Shown here one piece after another: positions 7,918-17,720 of a stretch of 64,000 bases of DNA. The notes below the pieces were generated by a model. The model did no database searches. It was not told the origin of the DNA and saw nothing but the letters and a program-made list of their open reading frames with translations. The stretch is from assembly GCF_000172175.1 (NCBI RefSeq), contig NZ_ABJL02000006.1, positions 62,001 through 126,000 of the forward strand, written 5' to 3'. Numbering within the stretch: the stretch's first letter is position 1; each line of letters opens with the position of its first letter. The translations under genes and the position numbers were made by a program. The stretch comes from Bacteroides intestinalis DSM 17393 (GTDB lineage: Bacteria > Bacteroidota > Bacteroidia > Bacteroidales > Bacteroidaceae).

Positions 7918-10320
7918 ATGAATAGAACCATTCTTTTAATCACTTTCTTTTTAATAGGAGCCATTTCCGCCTTTGCACAGGCCGCTTTCAATACTCCCGG
8001 TGCCGGCAATCCCGTGATTCCCGGATATTTCGCCGACCCTACCATCAAAAAGTTTGGTGATACTTATTATATGTACGCCACTACCGATGGCAGTGGTGCA
8101 GGCTTCGGCCCTGCACAAGTATGGACCAGCAAGGACTTCATTAACTGGACCCTGATGCCCATGAACTGGCCCGACAGCCACTGGATATGGGCACCCGATG
8201 TGATGCAGCACTCTGATGGAAAGTACTACTATTTCTACTGCCAGCCCTGTATCATTCATTGCGGAGTCAGTGAAACGCCCCGTGGCCCGTGGAAGAATAT
8301 CCTAGGCAATAGCGAAGCCGTCCTCATCCCCGACCGTTTCGTAACAAATGCCATCACTCTGGATGGACAAACATTTGTGGACGATGACGGTTCAGTCTAT
8401 ATGTACTGGGGAACCTGGGGTATTTACAAAGGTTTCGGTTGCGGTGCCGGAAAATCAGCTCCCGATTTGAAGAGTTTTATCGAAACCCGCCTCATCCCCA
8501 ATACCGAAGCCACCGATTTCTTTGAAGCACCTTTTGTAATCAAACGCAATGGAACCTACTACTTTATGTATTCCTCCGGTTCCTGCCACGACCACACATA
8601 CCGTGTGCAATACGCCACCTCAGACAAGCCTCTGGGGCCTTACACCTATGGCGGCTGCATCCTCGAAACCAATGCTGACGGAACCATTCACGGTCCCGGA
8701 CATCACAGTATCCTCCAGGAAGGCAATGATTACTATATCATTTATCACCGCCACGATAATCCACACTCCAACCGTGGTTTCCACCGCCAGCTTTGCATCG
8801 ACCGCATGTCATTCAATGCAGACGGGACGATTCAGAAAATCATCCCTACTCATGACGGCGTAGGTGCACTGGCCCCCTCCGTTGTTAAATCAGCCAACCT
8901 TGCCTTTGGTAAAAGCGTGCGTGCCTCTTCCTCTTATGATGACAACTTCCGTCCCGAATATGCCGTAGATGATAACAACGGAACTTTATGGCACCCGCGC
9001 GGCATGGGACAGGAATGGCTTGAAATAGACTTGGGACGCACCCAGCAGATACAAACGATCTGGACCCAATTTGAATATGGCACTCAGTTCTATCAATACC
9101 TGATTGAAACTTCAACAGACGGTAAACACTGGAATATCTTTGCCGACAAGCGAAACAATCATCTGGCAGGCAGTCCGATGGTGGACTTCGGAAAAGCCAA
9201 AGCCCGCTTCGTGCGCCTCACTTATACCGGCGGACAGAAGAATGGCTTCGGTGGTGCTATCTGGAACATCAAGGTATTTTCCGGTATCGAAGACTCCGCT
9301 CCCCAACAGTGGATCGGTCTGACAGCCGCCGACTGGAATGGTCGCGAATGGCAGAACAATGAAGGAATGTTAGGAGGTGCTTTTATCCTGAAAGCAGGAT
9401 CAGCCCGCACCAAGCGCATTGACGGACGCGATGCACTGGTTCTCGAACCGGGTACTACACTGGAATACCGTCACCCGTTACTTTCTCCCTCCAAGGAGCA
9501 TACAATTAGTGGGTTAGTTCATAGGTTAGGTAGATGGCAAAACTACGAAGCGGAGTCCGCCCTTTCATCCGGCGTGATTTCGCTTCAAAGTGGAGCCAAA
9601 CCCTTAATCATCACTAATCTGCGCTACTATAACTGGAAACAGGCACCTGCCGAACAGGAATATGATACCACTACGGATATCGTCCGCTTACCGACTGCTG
9701 ATCAGCAAAAGCGTGGCCTAGTAGTAAGCATCACCGCCGATGACTTCGCCGCAGGCGACACCGTACATTATCTTTCCAATCATGGAATAGAAGGATACTT
9801 CGAAGCCCACAAAGCCCCCTCCATCATTAAGGAAGTGGAAGGAAAAAAGAGTTTCAGTTTTGATGGTCATCAGGTATTCCAGTCCAACTTCTCCCTGCCT
9901 GCAACCTTGCTGGACAATGCCCCCTATACATTGGAAGCCTGGATACTGAATGATTCTATTGCCGAAAACGAATGTGTAGCCGACTTCACGACTTCGCATG
10001 ACGAATTGGAAAAGATTATGCTCTTCAGTGGTACGGAACCCCGATGCGGTGTCATCAACCACTACGGCTGGTACGAAGATGCCGGATACAAGGACATGAA
10101 AGAGCTGACCGGCAAATGGCAGCATATCTATATTTGTTTCGACGGCCGCATGGAACAAGTATATATCAATGGTAAATTAATTAGCGAAAAAGACATTCAA
10201 TTGCTAATAAAACCATCACAATACGTAACTTTGGGGCGGAATGTAGAACGCAACTGGCCGTTCACGGGCTACCTGCATTCACTGAAACTATGGGACGAAT
10301 ATATTCCAATCAAGAAATAA
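7918..10320 (+). CDS. GH43 arabinofuranosidase/xylosidase-type enzyme with F5/8C and LamG-like modules
   Basis: This is an 800-residue secreted enzyme with a signal peptide ending at SAFAQ (residue ~21). Residues ~30-320 form a five-bladed GH43 propeller with the expected acids: Asp40 (YFADP, base), Asp155 (FVDDDG) and Glu203 (DFFEAPF, acid), plus the HGPGHH segment. Residues ~330-460 are a discoidin (F5/8 type C) carbohydrate-binding module, and ~640-800 a LamG/concanavalin-like module (YTLEAWI, WQHIYICFDG). GH43 members commonly cleave alpha-L-arabinofuranosyl linkages; HypAA of B. longum, which trims hydroxyproline-Ara4, is one. The subfamily cannot be assigned by eye. It is second of four genes, 67 bp after GH97 and 22 bp before GH127. 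Confidence 0.9.
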   Translation: MNRTILLITFFLIGAISAFAQAAFNTPGAGNPVIPGYFADPTIKKFGDTYYMYATTDGSGAGFGPAQVWTSKDFINWTLMPMNWPDSHWIWAPDVMQHSDGKYYYFYCQPCIIHCGVSETPRGPWKNILGNSEAVLIPDRFVTNAITLDGQTFVDDDGSVYMYWGTWGIYKGFGCGAGKSAPDLKSFIETRLIPNTEATDFFEAPFVIKRNGTYYFMYSSGSCHDHTYRVQYATSDKPLGPYTYGGCILETNADGTIHGPGHHSILQEGNDYYIIYHRHDNPHSNRGFHRQLCIDRMSFNADGTIQKIIPTHDGVGALAPSVVKSANLAFGKSVRASSSYDDNFRPEYAVDDNNGTLWHPRGMGQEWLEIDLGRTQQIQTIWTQFEYGTQFYQYLIETSTDGKHWNIFADKRNNHLAGSPMVDFGKAKARFVRLTYTGGQKNGFGGAIWNIKVFSGIEDSAPQQWIGLTAADWNGREWQNNEGMLGGAFILKAGSARTKRIDGRDALVLEPGTTLEYRHPLLSPSKEHTISGLVHRLGRWQNYEAESALSSGVISLQSGAKPLIITNLRYYNWKQAPAEQEYDTTTDIVRLPTADQQKRGLVVSITADDFAAGDTVHYLSNHGIEGYFEAHKAPSIIKEVEGKKSFSFDGHQVFQSNFSLPATLLDNAPYTLEAWILNDSIAENECVADFTTSHDELEKIMLFSGTEPRCGVINHYGWYEDAGYKDMKELTGKWQHIYICFDGRMEQVYINGKLISEKDIQLLIKPSQYVTLGRNVERNWPFTGYLHSLKLWDEYIPIKK

Positions 10321-10342
10321 TACCATAAAACGAATAATAACC

Positions 10343-12748
10343 ATGAGAAAAGTATTAGTTACCACCCTGCTGGTTGCCGCCACCATAGGCGGTCAGGCAC
10401 AAGTGAAAAACCAATCACACGGGTATCCCATCGATCCCGTACCTTTCACCTCGGTGAAAGTAACCGACTCCTTCTGGGGACAACGCCTCAACGCGAGCCG
10501 AGAGGTAACCATCCCCCTGGCATTCAGCAAATGCGAGGAAACCGGAAGATATCAGAACTTTGTCAACGCAGCACATCCCAGCGATACGATTAAAGTAGGC
10601 GGACTGGCTTTCGACGATACGGACGTCTATAAAACCATCGAGGGCGCCAGCTACCTGTTACAGACTTATCCGGACAAGAAACTGGCTAAATACATTGACA
10701 GTGTACTGGTAATTGTAGCCGCAGCACAAGAACCGGACGGATACCTCTACACCAGTCGCACCATGAACCCGAAGCATCCACACGAATGGGCGGGAAGCAA
10801 ACGTTGGGAAAAGGTAGAAGACCTGAGCCACGAGTTCTACAACCTGGGACACATGGTGGAAGGCGCCATCGCTCACTACCAGGCCACCGGAAAGAAGAAC
10901 TTCCTCAATATCGCCATCCGATATGCCGACTGCGTATGCCGTGAAATCGGTACAGGCGAGGGACAGCAAATCCGCGTTCCCGGACATCAGATTGCAGAAA
11001 TGGCACTTGCCAAACTTTATCTGGTCACCGGAGACAAGAAATACCTCGACCAGGCCAAGTTCTTCCTCGACCAGCGTGGATATACCAGCCGTACGGACGA
11101 ATACAGCCAAGCACATAAACCGGTGGTTCAGCAGGATGAGGCTGTGGGGCACGCTGTTCGCGCCGCATATATGTATGCAGGTATGGCCGACGTAGCCGCC
11201 CTGACGGGAGACACCGCCTATATCCATGCCATCGACCGCATCTGGGATAATATCGTCGGCAAGAAATACTACATCACCGGCGGTATCGGAGCTACCGCAG
11301 CCGGAGAGGCTTTCGGCAAGAATTATGAATTGCCCAACATGTCAGCCTATTGCGAGACTTGTGCTGCCATCGGCAACGTGTACGTCAACTACCGTCTTTT
11401 CCTCCTGCACGGTGAATCCAAATACTACGATGTACTGGAACGCACCTTATACAATGGTCTGATTTCAGGTGTATCCCTGGACGGCGGTGGCTTCTTCTAC
11501 CCCAACCCGATGGAAAGTATGGGACAGCATCAACGCCAGCCCTGGTTCGGTTGTGCCTGCTGCCCGTCCAACATCTGCCGTTTCATCCCGTCCCTGCCGG
11601 GGTATATCTACGCTGTGAAGGATAAGGACGTTTACGTTAACCTCTTCATGTCCAATACTTCCGACCTGAAAGTGGGTGGCAAAGCTGTTTCTATCGAGCA
11701 AACCACCCAATACCCGTGGAACGGCGACATCACCATCGGCATCAACAAGAACAGCGCCGGACAGTTCAACCTGAAAGTCCGTATTCCCGGATGGGTTCGG
11801 GGTCAGGTAGTTCCCAGTGACCTGTATACCTATAGTGACGGCAAGCGTCTGAAGTACACAGTGAAAGTAAACGGAGAAGCCGTACAGAATGAGCTGAAAG
11901 ATGGTTATTTCTGCATCGACCGCCGTTGGAAAAAGGGTGACAAGGTGGAAGTACACTTCGACATGGAACCGCGTATCGTGAAAGCCAACAATAAAGTGGA
12001 AGCCGACCGCGGACGCATTGCCGTAGAACGCGGACCGATTGTATACTGTGCAGAATTCCCGGATAATAACTTCGACATCTTCAGCGTATTCATGAACCGC
12101 AACCCGAAGTTTGAAGTGGTAGAAAAGCCCGATCTCCTGTATGGCATCAACCAATTGAAGACCGGCGCACAGACACTTGGCTACGACGATCAGGGTCGCC
12201 TGACCACTACCGATGTGAGCCTGACACTGATACCTTACTACGCATGGGCTCACCGTGGTTCGGGAGCTATGGAAGTATGGTTGCCGCAAGAGCTGAGCGC
12301 ATCCCGCCCCACCATGCCTGCCACACTGGCTTCGGAAAGTAAAATAGACGCATCCCATCGCGCAAAATCCATCTCGGCCATCAATGACCGCCTGATTCCG
12401 AAAGATGAAAATGACCGTTCCCTGCCCTACTACCATTGGTGGCCCAAACAGGGAACTACGGAATGGATCACGTATGAATTCCCGGCAGAAGCTGCCGTAT
12501 CAAGTTCCACCGTATATTGGTTTGATGATGCCCCTTGGGGCGGCTGTCGTGTACCGAAAAGCTGGAAGATATATTATAAAGATGCGCAAGGCCAGTGGCA
12601 GCCCGTCACAGGTGCCGACAAATATGGCGTTGTAAAAGGTGCGGGAAACACCGTAAACTTTGATCCCGTAAAAACCAAATCAATAAAACTGGAAATCACC
12701 CTGCCAGACAAACATGCAGCAGGTGTTTATGAATGGGAAGTACAATAA
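10343..12748 (+). CDS. GH127 beta-L-arabinofuranosidase, secreted (second copy)
   Basis: This 801-residue enzyme is homologous along its whole length to the GH127 at 932-3370 and has the same C-terminal module. The signal peptide ends at GGQAQ (residue ~20) without a lipobox, so it is predicted periplasmic, unlike the lipoprotein paralogue. Active-site features are intact: GEAFGKNYEL with the acid/base Glu, CETCAAIG, and GCACCPSN with nucleophile Cys406 and Cys407. It probably removes beta-L-arabinofuranose from arabino-oligosaccharides. The gap to the S9 peptidase gene is 13 bp, so the two are almost surely translated from one mRNA. Two GH127 copies in different compartments suggest successive steps on one substrate. 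Confidence 0.93.
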   Translation: MRKVLVTTLLVAATIGGQAQVKNQSHGYPIDPVPFTSVKVTDSFWGQRLNASREVTIPLAFSKCEETGRYQNFVNAAHPSDTIKVGGLAFDDTDVYKTIEGASYLLQTYPDKKLAKYIDSVLVIVAAAQEPDGYLYTSRTMNPKHPHEWAGSKRWEKVEDLSHEFYNLGHMVEGAIAHYQATGKKNFLNIAIRYADCVCREIGTGEGQQIRVPGHQIAEMALAKLYLVTGDKKYLDQAKFFLDQRGYTSRTDEYSQAHKPVVQQDEAVGHAVRAAYMYAGMADVAALTGDTAYIHAIDRIWDNIVGKKYYITGGIGATAAGEAFGKNYELPNMSAYCETCAAIGNVYVNYRLFLLHGESKYYDVLERTLYNGLISGVSLDGGGFFYPNPMESMGQHQRQPWFGCACCPSNICRFIPSLPGYIYAVKDKDVYVNLFMSNTSDLKVGGKAVSIEQTTQYPWNGDITIGINKNSAGQFNLKVRIPGWVRGQVVPSDLYTYSDGKRLKYTVKVNGEAVQNELKDGYFCIDRRWKKGDKVEVHFDMEPRIVKANNKVEADRGRIAVERGPIVYCAEFPDNNFDIFSVFMNRNPKFEVVEKPDLLYGINQLKTGAQTLGYDDQGRLTTTDVSLTLIPYYAWAHRGSGAMEVWLPQELSASRPTMPATLASESKIDASHRAKSISAINDRLIPKDENDRSLPYYHWWPKQGTTEWITYEFPAEAAVSSSTVYWFDDAPWGGCRVPKSWKIYYKDAQGQWQPVTGADKYGVVKGAGNTVNFDPVKTKSIKLEITLPDKHAAGVYEWEVQ

Positions 12749-12761
12749 AGGTTAGTTAGAT

Positions 12762-15011
12762 ATGAATGTTTGTAAATTAGGTTTGTCGATAGCCATGCTC
12801 CTTAGCGGGGGCATGGCTTTCGCACAAGGCACGGTGGACGATTATAACCGTGCCTACGCATTGAGAGAGAAATTCAGTGCCAACAAAGTATTCTACTCCA
12901 ACGTCACACCGCAATGGATAGAAGGCACACATCAGTTCTGGTATGTACGCAATACGCCCGAAGGCCGTATCTACGTATCGGTGAACGCAGACAAGAAAAG
13001 CAGAAAGGAATTGTTCGACCACAAGCGTTTGGCAAGCGCACTGAGCAACGCGTCCGGCAAAGAAGTAAACCCCGAAGCAATCCAGTTGGAACGGTTACGG
13101 GTGAATCCGAGCTTAGATACGCTTCGTTTTGTATTCGGCAACCAATGCTGGATGTACACCACCCGCAAGAATCAGTTGGTAAATGAAGGCAGCTTGCCCG
13201 ACCGTAATGCACCACAGAAGCACTGGATGGAGCGAGATGACGAAAAAGAAGCCGCTCCCGTAACTTCACCCGATGGAAAGTATACCGCCTATATCAAAAA
13301 TCAGAATGTATATGTGAAGGAACTTGCCACGGGAAAAGAAAAGCAGTTGAGCCTTGACGGTACACTCAGCAACTATTACTCAGCTTATATCCGCTGGTCT
13401 CCGGACAGCAAGAAGGTGGCATCCTGCAAAATCCGCCCGGTAGAGAAACGATATGTGTACTATGTAGAGTCTTCTCCGGCAGATCAACTCCAACCGAAGC
13501 TGCACAAGCAGGAATATGCCAAACCGGGAGACGAACTTCCTTTCAAGATACCTTGCATTTATGAAGTTGAAACAGGACGAGGCATCATCCCCAGCACCGA
13601 CCTCTTCGATCGGCAGTATGAAATATACGGTCCCGAATGGAACAATGACAGTCGTGCCGTAACCTTCGAATACAATCAGCGTGGACATCAGGTATATCGT
13701 GTACTTGAACTCTCTGCCGAGACAGGCATCGTGCATCCTCTGATAGAAGAAACCTCTGACAAATACGTGAACTATACCCGCCGTTTCCGTCACGACCTAA
13801 GGGACAACAAGCACATCATCTGGATGAGCGAACGGGATAACTGGAACCACCTGTACATGTATGACCGCACTACCGCACAGCCCATCCATCAGATAACCCG
13901 CGGCGAATGGTATGTGCGCGAAGTGCTCCGCGTAGACGAGGACAACCGACAGATTTATTTCTCCGCAAATGGTGTACAACCCGGTGAGGACCCTTATCTC
14001 ATCCGCTATTACCGCATTGGTTTCGACGGGAAAGACTTGGTTTGCCTTACTCCGGAAGAAGGAATGCACCGTGCCTGGTTCTCGGGAGATATGAATTATC
14101 TGGTAGACGTTTACTCTATGGTAAACAAAGCTCCTGTTACCGTATTGCGCAGTGCCGAAGATGGCAAGGTGGTGATGCCGCTGGAGACAGCCGATATCAG
14201 TCGTCTGGAAGCAGAAGGCTGGAAAGCACCGGAAGTATTTACCGCCAAGGGGCGTGACGGCAAAACGGATATGTGGGGACTGATTGTTCGTCCCACCAAC
14301 TTCGACCCGAACCGGAAGTATCCGGTTATCGAATACATTTACCAAGGTCCCGGCGACCAATATGTACCCAAGACTTTCATTCCGTACAATTGGTACATGA
14401 CTTCACTTGCCGAACTCGGCTTTATCGTCGTCATGGTGGATGGAATGGGAACTTCTTTCCGTTCACGCGAATTTGAAAATGTATGTTATAAGAATCTGAA
14501 AGATGCAGGACTTCCCGATCACATCGCTTGGATAAAAGCTGCCGGAGAGAAGTATCCGTATATGGATATGGACCGCGTAGGCATCTACGGCTGTTCCGCC
14601 GGAGGTCAGGAGTCCACCACTGCCGTGCTGCTGCATCCCGAATTCTACAAAGCCGCTTATTCCGCCTGTGGCTGCCACGACAACCGCATGGATAAAATCT
14701 GGTGGAACGAACTCTGGCTGGGATATCCCGTGGGAGATCAATATAAGGAAGGATCGAATGTAGAGAATGCCCATTTGTTGAGCCGCCCCCTAATGCTGGT
14801 AGTCGGTGAACTGGATGACAATGTAGACCCCGCTTCAACCATGCAAGTAGTAAACGCTTTGATTAAGGCAAACAAGGATTTTGAACTGGTAGTCATCCCT
14901 GGCGCACACCATACGATGGGCGAAGACTTCGGGGAACATAAACGGTATGATTTCTTTGTACGTCATTTGATGGGGGGAAACCCGCCAAAGTGGGACAAGG
15001 TGAAGAAGTGA
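12762..15011 (+). CDS. S9B dipeptidyl-peptidase IV-type prolyl peptidase
   Basis: This 749-residue periplasmic serine exopeptidase would release Xaa-Pro dipeptides. The signal peptide ends at GMAFAQ (residue ~22). Residues ~40-470 form the DPPIV N-terminal beta-propeller, and ~490-749 the alpha/beta hydrolase domain. The triad is visible: Ser612 (YGCSAGGQES), Asp685 (GELDDNVDP) and His717 (GAHHTMG). The length matches bacterial DPPIV. Ending a glycosidase operon with a proline-specific peptidase is unusual. Together with two GH127 enzymes, which act on hydroxyproline-linked arabinans, it points to proline/hydroxyproline-rich glycoprotein as substrate; that link is inference. Confidence 0.93.
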   Translation: MNVCKLGLSIAMLLSGGMAFAQGTVDDYNRAYALREKFSANKVFYSNVTPQWIEGTHQFWYVRNTPEGRIYVSVNADKKSRKELFDHKRLASALSNASGKEVNPEAIQLERLRVNPSLDTLRFVFGNQCWMYTTRKNQLVNEGSLPDRNAPQKHWMERDDEKEAAPVTSPDGKYTAYIKNQNVYVKELATGKEKQLSLDGTLSNYYSAYIRWSPDSKKVASCKIRPVEKRYVYYVESSPADQLQPKLHKQEYAKPGDELPFKIPCIYEVETGRGIIPSTDLFDRQYEIYGPEWNNDSRAVTFEYNQRGHQVYRVLELSAETGIVHPLIEETSDKYVNYTRRFRHDLRDNKHIIWMSERDNWNHLYMYDRTTAQPIHQITRGEWYVREVLRVDEDNRQIYFSANGVQPGEDPYLIRYYRIGFDGKDLVCLTPEEGMHRAWFSGDMNYLVDVYSMVNKAPVTVLRSAEDGKVVMPLETADISRLEAEGWKAPEVFTAKGRDGKTDMWGLIVRPTNFDPNRKYPVIEYIYQGPGDQYVPKTFIPYNWYMTSLAELGFIVVMVDGMGTSFRSREFENVCYKNLKDAGLPDHIAWIKAAGEKYPYMDMDRVGIYGCSAGGQESTTAVLLHPEFYKAAYSACGCHDNRMDKIWWNELWLGYPVGDQYKEGSNVENAHLLSRPLMLVVGELDDNVDPASTMQVVNALIKANKDFELVVIPGAHHTMGEDFGEHKRYDFFVRHLMGGNPPKWDKVKK

Positions 15012-15078
15012 TAGAGTGATAAGGTGGTAAAGTGATAAGCACTCTATCACCTTATCACTTTATCACTTTATCACTCTC
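15012..15078. terminator. Bidirectional terminator between S9 peptidase and kinase genes
   Basis: Between the convergent genes lies a run of short repeats, GTGATA on the left and TATCAC on the right. They can fold into a long stem from either strand (AGTGATAAGGTGGTAAAGTG against CACTTTATCACTT). The position and symmetry fit a shared terminator. Confidence 0.7.
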
Positions 15079-15080
15079 CC

Positions 15081-16520
15081 CTACCCCTTCAACCGTATTA
15101 CGAACCTGCTCCCCTTTCCCAATTCACTTTCCACCGTCAACGTGCCGCCATGAGCCTCCACAAAGTCCTTTGAGATGGACAAGCCCAGGCCACTGCCTTG
15201 CACCTTCGTACCCGGCACACGGAAATAGCGGTCGAAAATACTTTGATGATAACGCGGGTCGATGCCCTTGCCAAAGTCCTGCACGTACATCTCAATAATT
15301 CCGTCTTCATGCTTGGCACCAATCACCACACGCCCGTTTTCTTTGGAGTAGCGGATGGCGTTGCTCAGAAGATTCGTCAGTACCCAAGCTATCTTTTCAC
15401 TATCCACAAACAGTTTCGGCATCTTCTCGTCGGGATATTCCACTTCTATCTGAATACCAAATTTATCAGCCTGCACCTGATTGGCCTTAATGGCATACTC
15501 AATAAGCTCGATAGGCTTCGTTATCTTCGGCATCATCTGGAGCTTGCCGGCTTCTACTTGTGTCATATTCAGGAGTTCACCGGTGATACCCAGCAGGCGG
15601 TCGGCATTCTCTTTAATGCTTTTCGATAATTGTTCCTGCTCATCATTCAAAGCTCCTACCCGCTTGTCTTCCAACAACTGCAAACTCATAAGAATAGCTG
15701 ATATAGGCGTTTTCAGTTCATGGGAGATGGTGGAGATGAAGGTGGTCTTGGCAGAGTCCAGCTCCTTAAACTCGGTGATATTCTTCAACAGGATGACGTC
15801 ACCCAGGTTTTGCGGTTCGTCCGGATCGGTTTCCGTGTTCATAATCGTGATATAGGACGCCTGAAAATAGCTCTCCTTGTTGTCCGCATAGATTTTCAGC
15901 GGTTCCTTCTTTTCACTGGGAGTGATGAGTTCGCGCACCAGACGGCGGAGCAGGTCGTTCTTCAGCGAGAGTTCTTCGGCGGAATGGCGGATAACCTCTT
16001 CCCGCTTCAAGTTAAGCACGGTGAGTGCCTCTTTGTTGATGAAAAGTATTTCATGCTCCCGGTTCAAGCCGATGATAGGCTCGTGAATACTGTTCACGAT
16101 GGCTTCCAGAAACTTCTTGGCAGCAAGAATATCGTTCAGTGTGCTGGCACGGTATTCCGTCAGCCGTTCCGCCATGCGGTTGAAGCTATCGGCCACTGCG
16201 CTGAACTCTTCGTGCCCGCTCATGTCGAGGCGTTTCTCGTAATTGTGATTGGCTATTTCGAAGATGCCGTGCGTCAGTTCCTGAATAGGCTTACTGATGG
16301 AACGGGGCAACCAGACCAACAACACGATACTGGCAAGAATACAGACGCCTCCGGTAACGGAAATCCACAGCAGAGCACGCTGCAAACCCGGCATGGCGGC
16401 AGGGCTGTCCGGTTCGGTGGCTGTCAGTATCTGAAGATTCACTACGGAGAGAGCAACCAGCAGAATGATCATACCAGCCAGAATGCCTACACTGAGTATT
16501 AATTTAGTACGAATATTCAT
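15081..16520 (-). CDS. Membrane sensor histidine kinase of the Kdp system (HAMP-PAS-HisKA-HATPase)
   Basis: This 479-residue inner-membrane kinase has transmembrane segments at ~6-33 and ~50-72, a HAMP linker at ~72-125 and a PAS domain at ~130-255. The HisKA H-box ISHELKTP has the phospho-accepting His267, and the ATPase domain has the N box (NLLSNAIRYS), DFGKGI and GSGLGLSIS. It starts 21 bp after the stop of the separate KdpD input module. In most bacteria these two parts form one KdpD protein; here the kinase is a separate polypeptide. It probably receives the potassium or turgor signal together with the 374-residue module and phosphorylates the NtrC-type regulator at 24884-26227, since no KdpE gene is present; that partner is inferred. 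Confidence 0.9.
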   Translation of the reverse strand: MNIRTKLILSVGILAGMIILLVALSVVNLQILTATEPDSPAAMPGLQRALLWISVTGGVCILASIVLLVWLPRSISKPIQELTHGIFEIANHNYEKRLDMSGHEEFSAVADSFNRMAERLTEYRASTLNDILAAKKFLEAIVNSIHEPIIGLNREHEILFINKEALTVLNLKREEVIRHSAEELSLKNDLLRRLVRELITPSEKKEPLKIYADNKESYFQASYITIMNTETDPDEPQNLGDVILLKNITEFKELDSAKTTFISTISHELKTPISAILMSLQLLEDKRVGALNDEQEQLSKSIKENADRLLGITGELLNMTQVEAGKLQMMPKITKPIELIEYAIKANQVQADKFGIQIEVEYPDEKMPKLFVDSEKIAWVLTNLLSNAIRYSKENGRVVIGAKHEDGIIEMYVQDFGKGIDPRYHQSIFDRYFRVPGTKVQGSGLGLSISKDFVEAHGGTLTVESELGKGSRFVIRLKG

Positions 16521-16541
16521 AATGCACTGATGAATTAAATT

Positions 16542-17666
16542 TTATGCAAGTATAATCAAATCTATGTTTGCTTGCGCCAATTCGCTCACAAATTTTCTGT
16601 ATTTCAACACCATGAACAAGGATTGCGGAAAGCGGAAAGCAGGACTGCCCATGCAAACAGAAGTAATCTGTCTCTCCTTACAAGTACGGATGATGGCATC
16701 CAATACATCTTTCGACTGTACCTGGAGGACTTCACCATCCAACTCAGTGACCAGTTTGAAGTGGTTCAGCAGATAACGTTGGCTTGCCAGGTCGATGCGG
16801 TCGGCACTCTCGCGGGGCGTCTGCACATACAGGGCAATGAAAGAAGTATTGTAGCGGGTAGCCAGCCGTGCCGCCTTACGGATGATGCGCCGTGGCGTCT
16901 TCTCATGACTGCTGATGCATGCCAGAAACTTCTCGTGCCGGACACCTACGCTCGAAATGACGACTTCGTTCTCCACCTTCTTCTCCACTCGCAGGGCTAC
17001 TTCCTTCAAGGCCAGTTCACGGAGTTGGAGGATGTTCTCGGTCCGGAAGAAGTTGGTCAGTGCCGTCTGCACCTTCTCCGGGCGATAAATCTTGCCGGCT
17101 TTCAGACGGGTTATCAGTTCTTCGGCAGTCAGGTCGATGTTCACCACCTCGTCCGCTTCCTGAAGGACACTGTCGGGGATGCGCTCTTTGACTTCGATGC
17201 CGGAGATGCCTTGCACTTCTTCGTTCACGCTCTCGATGTGCTGGATGTTGACGGCGGAAATCACGTTGATGCCTTCGTCCAAAAGGTCCATCACGTCCTG
17301 CCAACGCTTTTCGTTACGACTGCCTTCTACGTTGGTATGCGCCAGTTCGTCCACGATGACTATTTCGGGATGGATGCGGATGATACCCTCCAAATCCATT
17401 TCTTCCAGTTCCTTGCCTTTGTAGAATATCCGTCGGCGGGGGATGACGGGCAGGCCTGCAAGGAGAGCTTCCGTCCCGGCACGTCCGTGGGTTTCGATGT
17501 AGCCGATTTGCACGTCTACGCCGTTGTCCAGCAGGTCGTGGGCTTCCTGGAGCATCCGGTAAGACTTGCCCACACCGGCTATCATGCCGATGTAAATCTT
17601 GAACTTGCCACGACGGGATTTCTTTATCAGGTCGAGGAAGTGTTGCACGTTTTGTTCTCTGTCCAT
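16542..17666 (-). CDS. kdpD: KdpD N-terminal sensory module (stand-alone KdpD + USP domains)
   Basis: This 374-residue cytosolic protein corresponds to the N-terminal third of classical KdpD, ~900 residues in Escherichia coli. Walker A (GVGKS, 31-35) and Walker B (IVIVDELAHTN) of the KdpD sensor domain are intact, and residues ~235-374 form a universal-stress-protein-like domain (ACISSHEKTPR). It lacks transmembrane helices and the kinase core, which are encoded by the next gene 21 bp downstream. The split KdpD is a known layout in Bacteroidota. In classical KdpD this part binds ATP and helps set the kinase/phosphatase balance. It follows the outer-membrane barrel gene after a 202-bp gap holding five tandem repeats. 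Confidence 0.92.
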   Translation of the reverse strand: MDREQNVQHFLDLIKKSRRGKFKIYIGMIAGVGKSYRMLQEAHDLLDNGVDVQIGYIETHGRAGTEALLAGLPVIPRRRIFYKGKELEEMDLEGIIRIHPEIVIVDELAHTNVEGSRNEKRWQDVMDLLDEGINVISAVNIQHIESVNEEVQGISGIEVKERIPDSVLQEADEVVNIDLTAEELITRLKAGKIYRPEKVQTALTNFFRTENILQLRELALKEVALRVEKKVENEVVISSVGVRHEKFLACISSHEKTPRRIIRKAARLATRYNTSFIALYVQTPRESADRIDLASQRYLLNHFKLVTELDGEVLQVQSKDVLDAIIRTCKERQITSVCMGSPAFRFPQSLFMVLKYRKFVSELAQANIDLIILA

Positions 17667-17720
17667 ACCTTTAAGTAGTTATCATTATGGGTTAGCCGGG
17701 ATTAGTAAGTGAGTTGGCAT

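Noticed and set aside
11465..12436. 323-residue open frame on the minus strand inside the second GH127 gene
   Set aside because: It is antisense to a well-conserved enzyme, with biased composition and no start context; a shadow frame.
15081..17666. kdpD broken by a frameshift or stop mutation
   Set aside because: Each part has its own start codon and complete domains, with a 21-bp gap; split kinase and sensor proteins are a regular Bacteroidota layout, not a lesion.
16572..17678. 368-residue open frame on the plus strand opposite kdpD
   Set aside because: It is fully antisense to a gene with intact Walker motifs; its length follows from the GC-rich codon pattern of kdpD, and its protein has no recognisable domain or ribosome site.
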